The notes under the pieces: generated by a model | Databases searched by the model: none | Told to the model about the DNA's origin: nothing | Seen by the model: the letters and a program-made list of their open reading frames with translations, nothing else | Shown here: positions 1 to 6,461 of the stretch, one piece after another | How the letters are laid out: the number at the start of each line of letters is the position of its first letter | How positions within the stretch are numbered: the first letter of the stretch is position 1 | Made by a program: the position numbers and the translations under genes | NCBI GenBank assembly: GCA_017515355.1 | Contig: JAFWGD010000245.1 | Coordinates: 1-10,265, forward strand | Length of the DNA: 10,265 nt | Reading direction: 5' to 3' | Origin: Coriobacteriales bacterium | GTDB taxonomy: Bacteria; Actinomycetota; Coriobacteriia; Coriobacteriales; CADBOM01

Positions 1-1
1 G

Positions 2-586
2 TTCACACGCTTCTTCTTCAGCTACATCGAGGTCAAGGCGCTGCCGCTGATGCTGATCGCCCTCTTCCATTCCAGCGCGATCACGGTCTTCATGAGCTAC
101 ACCGCGCTCTATACGGAGCTCAATGGAATCGGAGGAATCAGCGCGTTCTTCATAGTGGCGGCCGGCATCATGATCGTCATCCGCTTCTCGAGCGCCAAGC
201 TGATCGACCGCTACAAGTTCACCACGCTGATGATTCCGTCGTTTCTCCTGGGAGTCATCGGCGTACTGCTTCCGATCATCATTCCGAACACGGTTGGCCT
301 GATCACCGCAGGCGTCTTCTACGGATTGGCGTGTGCGATGCCGCAGCCGTGCATGGTGTCCGAGGCTCTCAGGCGTGCGCCTGCCGAGAGGCGCGGAGCA
401 GCTAGCGCGACGTTCTACATCGGCTGCGACCTCGGCGTTGCTTTCGGCAACGTCCTCTGGGGCTACGCCATCGATTACATCGGCTTCGCGGGCATGTACA
501 TCGGCTCGGCGATCGATCTCGTCATCGGCTGCATCGTGATAATGCTCATGTTCCGCAACAAGAAGACGGGCAAGGACGCCGAGTAG
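2..586 (+). CDS. MFS transporter, C-terminal half (5'-truncated by window edge)
   Basis: The reading frame is open from base 2 and ends at TAG 584-586, giving 194 visible residues; the start lies outside the window. The visible part has about six hydrophobic segments (roughly residues 12-35, 45-62, 75-95, 98-117, 140-160, 164-188), as expected for TM7-12 of a 12-helix major facilitator. Between the second and third lies SSAKLIDRYK, which resembles the short basic loop of MFS motif A repeated in the C-terminal half. The tail is short, cytoplasmic-like and charged (RNKKTGKDAE). The family assignment to MFS is fairly secure from this architecture; the substrate cannot be told. It converges on the dehydratase operon and is not in the same transcript, so a role in exporting or importing that pathway's acids is only a possibility. 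Confidence 0.8.
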   Translation, partial: FTRFFFSYIEVKALPLMLIALFHSSAITVFMSYTALYTELNGIGGISAFFIVAAGIMIVIRFSSAKLIDRYKFTTLMIPSFLLGVIGVLLPIIIPNTVGLITAGVFYGLACAMPQPCMVSEALRRAPAERRGAASATFYIGCDLGVAFGNVLWGYAIDYIGFAGMYIGSAIDLVIGCIVIMLMFRNKKTGKDAE

Positions 587-609
587 GGCTTTTGGAAATC
601 TGAAACGAA

Positions 610-639
610 AGAGGGCTGGGTCCAAGGATCCAGCCCTCT
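610..639. terminator. Bidirectional intrinsic terminator between convergent genes
   Basis: AGAGGGCTGG (610-619) pairs perfectly with CCAGCCCTCT (630-639) around a 10-base loop, a 10-bp GC-rich stem 23 bases after the MFS stop and 28 bases beyond the end of the dehydratase beta gene. Read on the minus strand the stem is followed by a T-rich run (TTTCGTTTCAGATTT), which suits termination of the dehydratase operon. The plus-strand tail (GCCATTAATTATG) is A/T-rich but has no clean U-tract, so it probably works better for the minus-strand operon. Confidence 0.8.
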
Positions 640-667
640 GCCATTAATTATGCGCTGGCTTAGCGCG

Positions 668-1798
668 CTATCCGCGAAGCATCTCGGCGAAGGCTTCGAT
701 AGCGCTGCGTGCCTGCTCGAAGCTGCCCGCCTGCTGATCGTATTCCACTGCAAGCAGCGGGATGCCAGCCTTGTCGAGCATCCTCTTCACGGGAACGTAG
801 TCGAACTCCTCCGGGTCGCAGAACTTCGCCATTATCCACAGCACTCCATCTGCGTCAGCGCCTTGCGCCAAGCGCACCAGCTCGCGTCCGCGCTCCTTCT
901 CGGGATCGAAGAGGATGGAGCACCCCTCCAGCATCGCCAGCCGCTGGGACATGCCGGCCACGGGGTCGGCAGTTGCAGGGACGTCGGTGCGGAAGAAGCC
1001 GGATTCCTGGGCCACCTGGTCGTCGACGATGGCGATGCCCTGCTCCTCCAAGATGCCCAAGAGGGCAGGGGAGTCTGCGAGGATTCCGGTGGTGATCAGC
1101 CTCAGCGGCTTTCCGGAACCCTTTGGCAGCGCGTTCAAGGCCTCGGTCAGGGCCTGCAGCTTGGCCGTATGCTCCGCGCGGTCCATGAAGTAGCCGGCCT
1201 TGATGGCTTCGCAACGCTCCAGTGGGCTGACCTCATCGGGATGCGCAGCCGCCGCGGCGCTGAAAGCCCGCAACGCGGCGCGGTTGGCGTTGTAGATGGC
1301 AACGGCTGCAGCTATCTCCTCGTCGGAGACGGGCTTGCCGGCGACTTCCTCCAGCTTGGCCAGCACCGCGCGGAAGCGTGCGCGGGTGAACTCCTCGCCA
1401 GCGGGGATCTTGCGATTCTGCGCCCAGGCCACGTCGATCACGGGTACGCTCCCAACTCCGTACTTCCAGTTGGGGCCGAAGCACTTGAGCGAATCGCAGC
1501 ACATGGGAACCATGATGGCGCTGAGGCCATCGAGCTTGCCCTGCAGGCCCAGCTCCAGCGCGGTGTGCAGCAGGGAGCAGGTGAATGCGGGGTAGTAGCG
1601 CCCGGAAAGAGAGGTCTGCATCTCCGCGCCCCAGAGTCCGAATGGCAGCATCCCTGCGGCGTAGACGAGTTCCTCGGGGCAGAAGTAGGGGAGCACTCCC
1701 ACGACCTTCTGCTCGCGTTCAAGCGCTGCGTCCAGCTGAGCCTTCGGGTTGTTGCAGATGCCCTGCAGCTCGGCGAGCATTCTCTTCACATCGCTCAT
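668..1798 (-). CDS. 2-hydroxyacyl-CoA dehydratase, beta subunit (HadC/FldC/HgdB-like)
   Basis: This 376-aa protein should be the smaller subunit of an oxygen-sensitive alpha/beta dehydratase that removes water from a 2-hydroxyacyl-CoA. Known beta subunits are about 375 aa. Candidate Fe-S cluster cysteines are Cys74 (YPAFTCSLL), one of Cys100/101/106 (VPMCCDSLKC) and Cys327 (KFCDPEEFD). These match the family pattern of an early C, a C-rich CDSLK segment and a late FCDPEE segment. The start at 1798 was chosen over longer in-frame extensions for three reasons: it overlaps the alpha stop as ATGA, it is preceded by AAGGAGG (minus strand, 1809-1815, 10-base spacer), and the extension lies wholly inside the alpha gene. 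It is the last gene of the operon and ends just before the terminator at 610-639. The substrate class (aromatic, branched-chain or dicarboxylic 2-hydroxyacid) is not resolved. Confidence 0.92.
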   Translation of the reverse strand: MSDVKRMLAELQGICNNPKAQLDAALEREQKVVGVLPYFCPEELVYAAGMLPFGLWGAEMQTSLSGRYYPAFTCSLLHTALELGLQGKLDGLSAIMVPMCCDSLKCFGPNWKYGVGSVPVIDVAWAQNRKIPAGEEFTRARFRAVLAKLEEVAGKPVSDEEIAAAVAIYNANRAALRAFSAAAAAHPDEVSPLERCEAIKAGYFMDRAEHTAKLQALTEALNALPKGSGKPLRLITTGILADSPALLGILEEQGIAIVDDQVAQESGFFRTDVPATADPVAGMSQRLAMLEGCSILFDPEKERGRELVRLAQGADADGVLWIMAKFCDPEEFDYVPVKRMLDKAGIPLLAVEYDQQAGSFEQARSAIEAFAEMLRG

Positions 1799-3012
1799 CG
1801 ACGGGTCGCCTCCTTCCCGGATTCCATGATCTCGGTCAGCGCTTCGACCCTGGTGATGTACTGCGCTTCGGAGAAGCAGCGCGGGTCGGACTGGTCGCCG
1901 TCGAAGACCATCGTGGGCACCCCGGTGATCTCGCGGAACTGCCTCTCCATCTCGTAGAGGTTGCCGCTCCACTTCTTGCAGCTGCGGTTCATGTGGAATA
2001 TCGCGCCGTCGACTTTGTTCTTCAGGCCGTCGTGCACGCGCAGCTCCAATTCGCGCTCGAAGCAATTGCAGTTGGGCACCATGGCGTAGGCGGCCATGAG
2101 CTCGTCGAGGTTCTGGTATAGGAAGCTGAATGCTGGGCCGTAGATCGTGGCGGTGAGGTTGATCCCACGGCTCTGAAGGCCCTTGTAGGTGGTGCGGAGA
2201 TTGGCCCAGCAGGCGATTCCCTCGAAGAGGATCCGGTACTTCTCCTCGCCCTTGAAGCTGCTCTTTCCCTCAGCTGCCAGCGCCTCGTATTCGTCCGCCA
2301 GCTGCTCGAAGGCCTCGGCGGCTTCCACGGTTCCGCGCCCAACGCAGGCTACGGCCATGTTGTTGAAGATGTCGAAGCCGCTGAAGGGGCTCGGCGTGTT
2401 CTCCATCGTCCCGACGGCCCGCAGCCACGCTTGGCTGGAGCGCTGCGAGATCTCCATGACCTCGCGCAGGCGGTCGTAGTCCATCTTCTTGCCGGTGATC
2501 TCCTCCAGCTGCCGGATGCAGTCGTCGAACTGCGCGCGTATGTACCTCACGCGGTCCTCGTCGCAGCTCTCGCCCTCGAGGTGCGGGATGTCTATGAGTA
2601 TCAGCGGGATGTCCAGCTCGAGCGCGATGTTCTCATACCACTTGATCATGCAGTTGCAGATGTTGTTGCAGCACAGCAGGAAATCTGGAAAGGGAATTTC
2701 GAGCTCTTGGCACTCCTTGAGGTCGGAGTATGCCAGGTTGATGCGCGCATAGGAGCAGAGATCGGAACTGTAGCCCAGCCCTTCCGCGTGCTCGCACATT
2801 CTCTGGCCGCCGCCCTTGGCTCCCACAGCGGCGCCCATGTTCTCGGGGTAGACAACTGGAATGCCCATGGCGGTGGTGATCTCCTGCGGGAAGTTCGACG
2901 CGCACCAGCCCGCCTTCTCCCCGCGGTTCTTGGCGTCCCAGGCATCTTGGGCGATCTTGTCCTGCAGCTCGCGCAAGACTATCATGGCGCTCTTTGCCTC
3001 CTCGGCGCTCAT
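1795..3012 (-). CDS. 2-hydroxyacyl-CoA dehydratase, alpha subunit (HadB/FldB/HgdA-like)
   Basis: This 405-aa protein, the usual size for HadB/FldB, pairs with the downstream beta subunit to form the catalytic heterodimer. In this family the alpha subunit carries the [4Fe-4S] cluster that binds the substrate thioester carbonyl and accepts the activating electron. Likely cluster cysteines are Cys86 (SDLCSYAR), Cys119 in the cysteine-rich stretch LCCNNICNCMIKW, and Cys345 (MNRSCKKWSG); the 33-residue gap between the first two fits what I recall for HadB. The motif GIPVVYPENMGA near residues 50-61 is also typical. The start codon overlaps the activator stop by 4 bp (ATGA), with AAAGGGAG a few bases upstream on the minus strand. 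The stop overlaps the beta start in the same way, so the subunits are probably made in a fixed ratio by coupling. The exact substrate is unknown. Confidence 0.93.
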   Translation of the reverse strand: MSAEEAKSAMIVLRELQDKIAQDAWDAKNRGEKAGWCASNFPQEITTAMGIPVVYPENMGAAVGAKGGGQRMCEHAEGLGYSSDLCSYARINLAYSDLKECQELEIPFPDFLLCCNNICNCMIKWYENIALELDIPLILIDIPHLEGESCDEDRVRYIRAQFDDCIRQLEEITGKKMDYDRLREVMEISQRSSQAWLRAVGTMENTPSPFSGFDIFNNMAVACVGRGTVEAAEAFEQLADEYEALAAEGKSSFKGEEKYRILFEGIACWANLRTTYKGLQSRGINLTATIYGPAFSFLYQNLDELMAAYAMVPNCNCFERELELRVHDGLKNKVDGAIFHMNRSCKKWSGNLYEMERQFREITGVPTMVFDGDQSDPRCFSEAQYITRVEALTEIMESGKEATRR

Positions 3013-3800
3013 GCGCTCTCACTCCCTTTCCGATATCCATAGATCGCAGCTCCCAGAGCTCCGGCCATCTGCGCCAGGGGGGAGACCCGTATCGACGTTC
3101 CCAGCTCGCTTTCCAACGCGTGCACCACTCCGGCGTTTCGCGCGACTCCTCCGGTCATCGCGATGGGGGGCACGACCCCGAGACGCCTGGCCAGGGCGGC
3201 CGTGCGCACGGCGACGCTGGCGTGGATTCCCTTCACCAGGCTGCAGAGGTCGACGCCCTTGGCCAGCTGGGATATGACCTCGCTCTCGGCGAATACGGTG
3301 CAGGTCGAGCTGATTGGCACGATGCCCTCGGCCTGCTCGTCCATCTCCGCAAGGTCGGAGACGTCCTTCTCCAGCACTCTGGCCATGACTTCCAGGAAAC
3401 GTCCCGTTCCAGCGGCGCATTTGTCGTTCATCAGAAAGCTCTCCAGCTTTCCGTCAGGCCCGATTCGCAGCGCCTTGGCATCCTGGCCGCCGATGTCGAT
3501 TACGGTGCGCGCCTCCTCGCACAGCGCGTGCGCTCCCAGCGCGTGGCAGCTCAGCTCGCTGACCACGTAGTCGGCGCCGGGGAAGGTGCTGCGCCCGTAA
3601 CCGGTGGCGGTGAGCACCGCGACATCCTCCCGCGCAAGCCCGGCACTGGCCAAGGCCTCCTCCAGCGCCCGAGAGGGGCCGCTGGTGCCCGTCCCGGCGG
3701 GGACGAGGGCAGAGGCGAGGACCTCCTCGCCGTTGCGCAGGATCAGGCATTTGGACGTGGTGGATCCCACATCCATGCCCAGGGTGAGAAGATCAGCCAT
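3009..3800 (-). CDS. Acyl-CoA dehydratase activator ATPase (BadF/BcrA family; HadI/FldI/HgdC-like)
   Basis: This 263-aa protein of the ASKHA-fold activator family should form a homodimer with one [4Fe-4S] cluster at its interface. It uses ATP to push one low-potential electron into the dehydratase, an archerase-type mechanism that is primed once per many turnovers. Phosphate-binding loop GMDVGSTTSK lies at residues 8-17, the second nucleotide motif IDIGGQDAK at 101-109 and the adenosine motif MTGGVARNAG at 215-224. The two cluster cysteines are clear: Cys128 (NDKCAAGTGRFLE) and Cys167 (SSTCTVFAESE), matching the two-cysteine pattern of HgdC. The length is standard. It overlaps the upstream CoA-transferase by 8 bp and the downstream alpha subunit by 4 bp. 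The ribosome site is modest (GAAGG), consistent with coupled translation. The ferredoxin or flavodoxin donor is not encoded in the window. Confidence 0.95.
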   Translation of the reverse strand: MADLLTLGMDVGSTTSKCLILRNGEEVLASALVPAGTGTSGPSRALEEALASAGLAREDVAVLTATGYGRSTFPGADYVVSELSCHALGAHALCEEARTVIDIGGQDAKALRIGPDGKLESFLMNDKCAAGTGRFLEVMARVLEKDVSDLAEMDEQAEGIVPISSTCTVFAESEVISQLAKGVDLCSLVKGIHASVAVRTAALARRLGVVPPIAMTGGVARNAGVVHALESELGTSIRVSPLAQMAGALGAAIYGYRKGSESA

Positions 3801-5034
3801 TATGCTTTGCCTTCAGGTCATCCCATGTTGCGTAGACGCCGGCCTCGTGCATCTTCTCGAGCTCCTCGTCGGAGTAGCCGAGCTCGCGGAGGATCTCCTC
3901 GCTGTGCTCGCCCAGCAGCGGGGCCAGGTCGTAGTTCGGCAGGTCCTCGCCGACGAAGACCGGCTGGCGCACCAGGGCGCGCTTGGCGTTGGGATAGTCC
4001 ATCTCGTAGAAGATGTCGTTGGCCCAAGCCTGCGGGTCTTCCAGAAACTCTTCCCAGGTCTGGGCTACGGAGTGCGGGATGTCATTGGCGGTGAGTATCT
4101 CATCCCATTCCGCGACGGTCTTTTTCTCGAAGGCCTCGGAGACGATATCGATGAACTCCGCATGGAGCTTGTTCTTGGTGATGTTGTCGATGGTGTAGCG
4201 CTCGTTGCCCACCAGGTCCTCGCGGCCGATCAGCGGCATGAACTTCGGGTAGAAGAAGTCGAACGGAGGCATCGAGATCTGCATGAAGCGCCCGTCCTTC
4301 GTGCGATATGCGCAGTTGAAGGGGTTGTCGCCGGTGCGATGGGAGATCGGGTACTTCTGGCCCAGCTCGGTGTACTGCGCGGCCTGGATCATGATCGACT
4401 GGACCCAGACGGAGGTGTGGAACAGGCTCGCGCTGACGCGCTTGCCCACGCCGGTGCGCTTCGCATCGAAGAGAGCCGCCATGACGCCGGCGGTCAGGCA
4501 CATGCCAGCCTGATGGTCGCCCATGCCGGGGACGAGGTTCATCGGCCACTCGTCCTTCTGGCGCAGCGAGTCGATCACGCCGCCTCGCGCCCAGTAGGCG
4601 GTGAAGTCGTAGCCGGGCAGGTCCTTGTCTGGGCCCTTGTCGCCGTAGCCGGTGAGGGTGCCGTAGACCAGCGCGGGGAAGCGCTCATGCAGGGCCTCGT
4701 AGGTGAGCCCTTGCTTGGCCAACGCCTGGGGGCGCCAGTTGGTGAGGAAGATGTCGGCCTTCTCCAGCATGCGGAAGAGGGCCTCCTTGCCCTCTGGGGT
4801 CTTGAGGTTGAGGACGATGCCCTTCTTGTTGGCATTCTCGAGGTCGAAGGTGGTGTTCTCATAGGGGTCGTCGACTCGACCCTCGCTCGTGCCGTTCCAG
4901 CGAACCGCGTCACCGCCGGCGGCCTCGATCTTGATGACCTCGGCTCCCAGATCGGCGAAGAAACGCGCGCATGCCGGCACTGCGATAAAGGTGCTCAGCT
5001 CCACTACTCGGATTCCTTCGAGCGTGTTGTTCAT
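3793..5034 (-). CDS. Family III CoA-transferase (CaiB/BaiF; HadA/FldA-like)
   Basis: This 413-aa protein is a class III CoA-transferase, which exchanges CoA between an acyl-CoA donor (typically the pathway's own end-product CoA ester) and a 2-hydroxyacid. Features seen are the N-terminal LEGIRVVELSTFIAVPACAR, the CoA-binding-type segment DLGAEVIKIE (28-37), the NKKGIVLNLKTPEG block (69-82), LTGYGDKGP (127-135) and GMGDHQAGM (170-178). Asp173 of the last motif is the likely catalytic aspartate that forms the acyl-anhydride intermediate, by analogy with Asp169 of formyl-CoA transferase. The start at 5034 has a strong site GGAAGGAG on the minus strand. It is the first gene of the dehydratase operon. 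A type III transferase here argues for a Had/Fld-type pathway rather than the glutamate (Hgd) pathway, which uses the two-subunit GctAB transferase. The acid used remains unknown. Confidence 0.93.
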   Translation of the reverse strand: MNNTLEGIRVVELSTFIAVPACARFFADLGAEVIKIEAAGGDAVRWNGTSEGRVDDPYENTTFDLENANKKGIVLNLKTPEGKEALFRMLEKADIFLTNWRPQALAKQGLTYEALHERFPALVYGTLTGYGDKGPDKDLPGYDFTAYWARGGVIDSLRQKDEWPMNLVPGMGDHQAGMCLTAGVMAALFDAKRTGVGKRVSASLFHTSVWVQSIMIQAAQYTELGQKYPISHRTGDNPFNCAYRTKDGRFMQISMPPFDFFYPKFMPLIGREDLVGNERYTIDNITKNKLHAEFIDIVSEAFEKKTVAEWDEILTANDIPHSVAQTWEEFLEDPQAWANDIFYEMDYPNAKRALVRQPVFVGEDLPNYDLAPLLGEHSEEILRELGYSDEELEKMHEAGVYATWDDLKAKHNG

Positions 5035-5073
5035 AGGGCTCTCCTTCCGCGAAATATCGTTCCATATGCAACC

Positions 5074-5102
5074 ATTATAATGTCAAAGCCCTGACGATTT
5101 AC
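5074..5102 (-). promoter_or_regulatory. Putative promoter of the dehydratase operon
   Basis: On the minus strand a perfect TATAAT lies at 5079-5074, about 40 bases before the CoA-transferase start. At the correct 17-base spacing the -35 position holds GTAAAT (5102-5097), a poor match to TTGACA. A perfect TTGACA (5086-5081) abuts the -10 but is too close to serve it. A consensus -10 with a weak -35 suggests activator dependence; the palindrome at 5116-5129 is placed for that, centred near -55 from the inferred start point. Confidence 0.55.
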
Positions 5103-5115
5103 TGCCCGCGCGCAC

Positions 5116-5129
5116 TATTGCGCGCAATA
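5116..5129. promoter_or_regulatory. 14-bp perfect palindrome, operator-like
   Basis: TATTGCGCGCAATA is a perfect 14-bp palindrome in the divergent spacer between the dehydratase operon and the peptidase gene. It lies just upstream of the putative minus-strand promoter. It is flanked by a longer-range inverted repeat, CCGCGCGCA (5106-5114) and TGCGCGCGG (5152-5160). A dimeric regulator site is the natural reading; I do not recognise the consensus and no regulator gene is adjacent. Confidence 0.5.
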
Positions 5130-5186
5130 TTTTCCAACCCTGTTGATGCTATGCGCGCGGCAACCCAACCGAACAACGCAACGGCT

Positions 5187-5215
5187 TTGTCGGAGAGGGC
5201 CAAACGCGCTATAGT
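5187..5215 (+). promoter_or_regulatory. Sigma-70-type promoter for the M42 peptidase gene
   Basis: TTGTCG (5187-5192), a 17-base spacer and TATAGT (5210-5215) form a good housekeeping-type promoter. The inferred start of transcription is near 5222, about 33 bases ahead of the ATG at 5255. The -10 lies within the palindrome at 5211-5223, so repression by occlusion is possible. Confidence 0.6.
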
Positions 5216-5223
5216 CAGACTAT
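5211..5223. promoter_or_regulatory. Palindrome over the -10 of the peptidase promoter
   Basis: ATAGTC-A-GACTAT is a 6-1-6 perfect inverted repeat that overlaps the -10 hexamer and the inferred transcription start. A further ATAGC at 5230-5234 complements GCTAT at 5208-5212. The position suits a repressor operator, but no binding protein can be named and chance is not excluded. Confidence 0.35.
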
Positions 5224-5238
5224 CCGCGAATAGCAATT

Positions 5239-5246
5239 GGACGGAG
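5239..5246 (+). promoter_or_regulatory. Ribosome binding site fixing the peptidase start at 5255
   Basis: GGACGGAG lies 8 bases before ATG 5255. An in-frame TTG at 5237 would extend the protein by six residues but precedes this site and has no site of its own, so it is not used here. Confidence 0.65.
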
Positions 5247-5254
5247 TGATCAAC

Positions 5255-6328
5255 ATGATTGACAAGGATATCCAGTTCCTCTCGAAGCTCATCGATGCGC
5301 CCTCGCCCTCGGGCTATGAGGCACCTGCGGCGCAGATTGTGCGCGAGCGCATGGAGCAGACGGCCGACGAGGTCAAGACCGATGCGATGGGCTCGGTCCA
5401 CGCGACGCTCAAGGGAAATGGCAACGGCCCCTCGATTCTGCTAACCGGCCACATCGACGAGATCGGCCTGCAGGTCAAGTACATCGACGACAAGGGTTTC
5501 GTCTACTTCGACGCGATCGGCGGCATCGACACCACCGTCTTGCCCGGTCAGCGCGTCAAGGTCTACTGCAAGGACGGCGCATACGACGCGGTCATCTCGA
5601 GCAAGTCGGTCCATCTGATGGACCCCGAGGAGCGCAAGAAGCTCGTCGAGGTGAACAAGCTCTTCGTCGACATGGGAATGGATGCCGAGGAGGCCAAGAG
5701 GCATGTGCGCATCGGCGATCCGATCGTCATCGATGCCGGCCTTACTCGTTTCGGCAACGGCATGATCACCTCGCGCGCACTCGATGACAAGGCGGGCATC
5801 TTCATCTGCATCAAGGTCATGGAGGAGGTCAAGGCTGCCGGCGGCATCGGCGGAGACCTCACCGTAGTGGGGACCGTCCAGGAGGAGATCGGCCTGCGCG
5901 GCGCGATGACCGCGACGTTTGGTGTCGATCCCGATGTCGGCATCGCCGTTGATACCGGCACCGCAACCGACCACCCTGGCGTCGACGTTACCAAGAAGGG
6001 GCTCTTCAAGCTCGGCGAAGGCCCGCTGGTCTCGCGTGGCCCCAACATCAACCCGGTGCTCTTCGAGATGATGATCGCCGCGGCGGAGAAGGCAGGCGCC
6101 AAGTATCAGATCATGGCCGCCCCGCGCGGCACCGGCACCGATGCGAACAACATCCAGCTCTCGCGCTCGGGCAAGGTCACGGGGCTCGTCTCCGTGCCGC
6201 TGCGCTATCTGCACACGCCCTGCGAGACGGCTGCGGAAAGCGACATCGACGATGCGGTCAAGATCCTCACGCAGGTGATTCTCGACATCGACGAGAGCAC
6301 CGATTTCACGCCGAGGGTCGATATCTAG
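5255..6328 (+). CDS. M42 family metallo-aminopeptidase (glutamyl aminopeptidase/PepA-like)
   Basis: This 357-aa cytosolic dinuclear metallopeptidase should trim N-terminal residues from short peptides; M42 enzymes usually form large self-compartmented (tetrahedral) assemblies. The complete metal and catalytic set is visible: His66 (TGHIDEIG), bridging Asp177 (SRALDDKAG), general base Glu210 and ligand Glu211 (VQEEIGLRGA), Asp233 (AVDTGTATDHPG) and His320 (RYLHTPCE). Early residues 15-22 (APSPSGYE) are the usual family N-terminal motif. The length is typical. It has its own promoter, separate from the divergent dehydratase operon. If the host ferments amino acids, a peptidase beside an amino-acid-derived acid pathway is sensible, but the link is only inference from proximity. 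Subfamily specificity (glutamyl, leucyl or endoglucanase-annotated M42) cannot be decided by eye. Confidence 0.93.
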   Translation: MIDKDIQFLSKLIDAPSPSGYEAPAAQIVRERMEQTADEVKTDAMGSVHATLKGNGNGPSILLTGHIDEIGLQVKYIDDKGFVYFDAIGGIDTTVLPGQRVKVYCKDGAYDAVISSKSVHLMDPEERKKLVEVNKLFVDMGMDAEEAKRHVRIGDPIVIDAGLTRFGNGMITSRALDDKAGIFICIKVMEEVKAAGGIGGDLTVVGTVQEEIGLRGAMTATFGVDPDVGIAVDTGTATDHPGVDVTKKGLFKLGEGPLVSRGPNINPVLFEMMIAAAEKAGAKYQIMAAPRGTGTDANNIQLSRSGKVTGLVSVPLRYLHTPCETAAESDIDDAVKILTQVILDIDESTDFTPRVDI

Positions 6329-6394
6329 ATTCGACATCAGGGGAGGGGGATGCCGAACCGCGTGCCAACCCCTCCGCTCGCCTTAGGTCTGCTA

Positions 6395-6423
6395 TGGACA
6401 ATTCGCTCGACAGGTTGTAAGAT
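6395..6423 (+). promoter_or_regulatory. Sigma-70-type promoter of smpB
   Basis: TGGACA (6395-6400, five of six to consensus), an exact 17-base spacer and TAAGAT (6418-6423, four of six) give a credible promoter. Initiation near 6430 would leave a leader of about 32 bases before the smpB ATG, so smpB need not depend on transcription from the peptidase gene. Confidence 0.6.
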
Positions 6424-6442
6424 TTCGAACCCTTGCAACCTG
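6411..6442. repeat. 11-bp inverted repeat overlapping the smpB promoter
   Basis: CAGGTTGTAAG (6411-6421) is the inverse of CTTGCAACCTG (6432-6442) with one mismatch (a G-U pair if RNA), around a 10-base gap. It covers the -10 and the inferred start point, so from the smpB promoter only its right arm would be transcribed. It is therefore more likely a DNA-level operator than an RNA hairpin, unless read-through from the peptidase gene makes the whole hairpin. The right arm is followed by TTGG, not a U-run, which argues against a terminator. Confidence 0.5.
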
Positions 6443-6461
6443 TTGGCTTAGAGAGGGAAGA

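Noticed and set aside
650..1957. Long plus-strand open frame (435 codons) opposite the dehydratase subunits
   Set aside because: It is antisense to two well-conserved genes and has low-complexity, compositionally odd sequence; it follows from the third-position G/C bias of the real genes.
2994..4094. Plus-strand open frame opposite the activator
   Set aside because: It is rich in Arg, Gly and Ala in a way typical of shadow frames; the opposite strand has complete activator motifs.
3604..5094. Long plus-strand open frame (496 codons) opposite the CoA-transferase and activator
   Set aside because: It lacks recognisable domains and mirrors the codon bias of the clear minus-strand genes.
5441..6337. 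Minus-strand open frame opposite the M42 peptidase
   Set aside because: The plus strand carries the full M42 metal-ligand set; the antisense product is a D/H/L-rich shadow.
6342..6375. Hairpin GGAGGGG/CCCCTCC after the peptidase gene as an intrinsic terminator
   Set aside because: The stem is only 7 bp with a 20-base loop and there is no T-run after it; at best a weak or factor-assisted stop.
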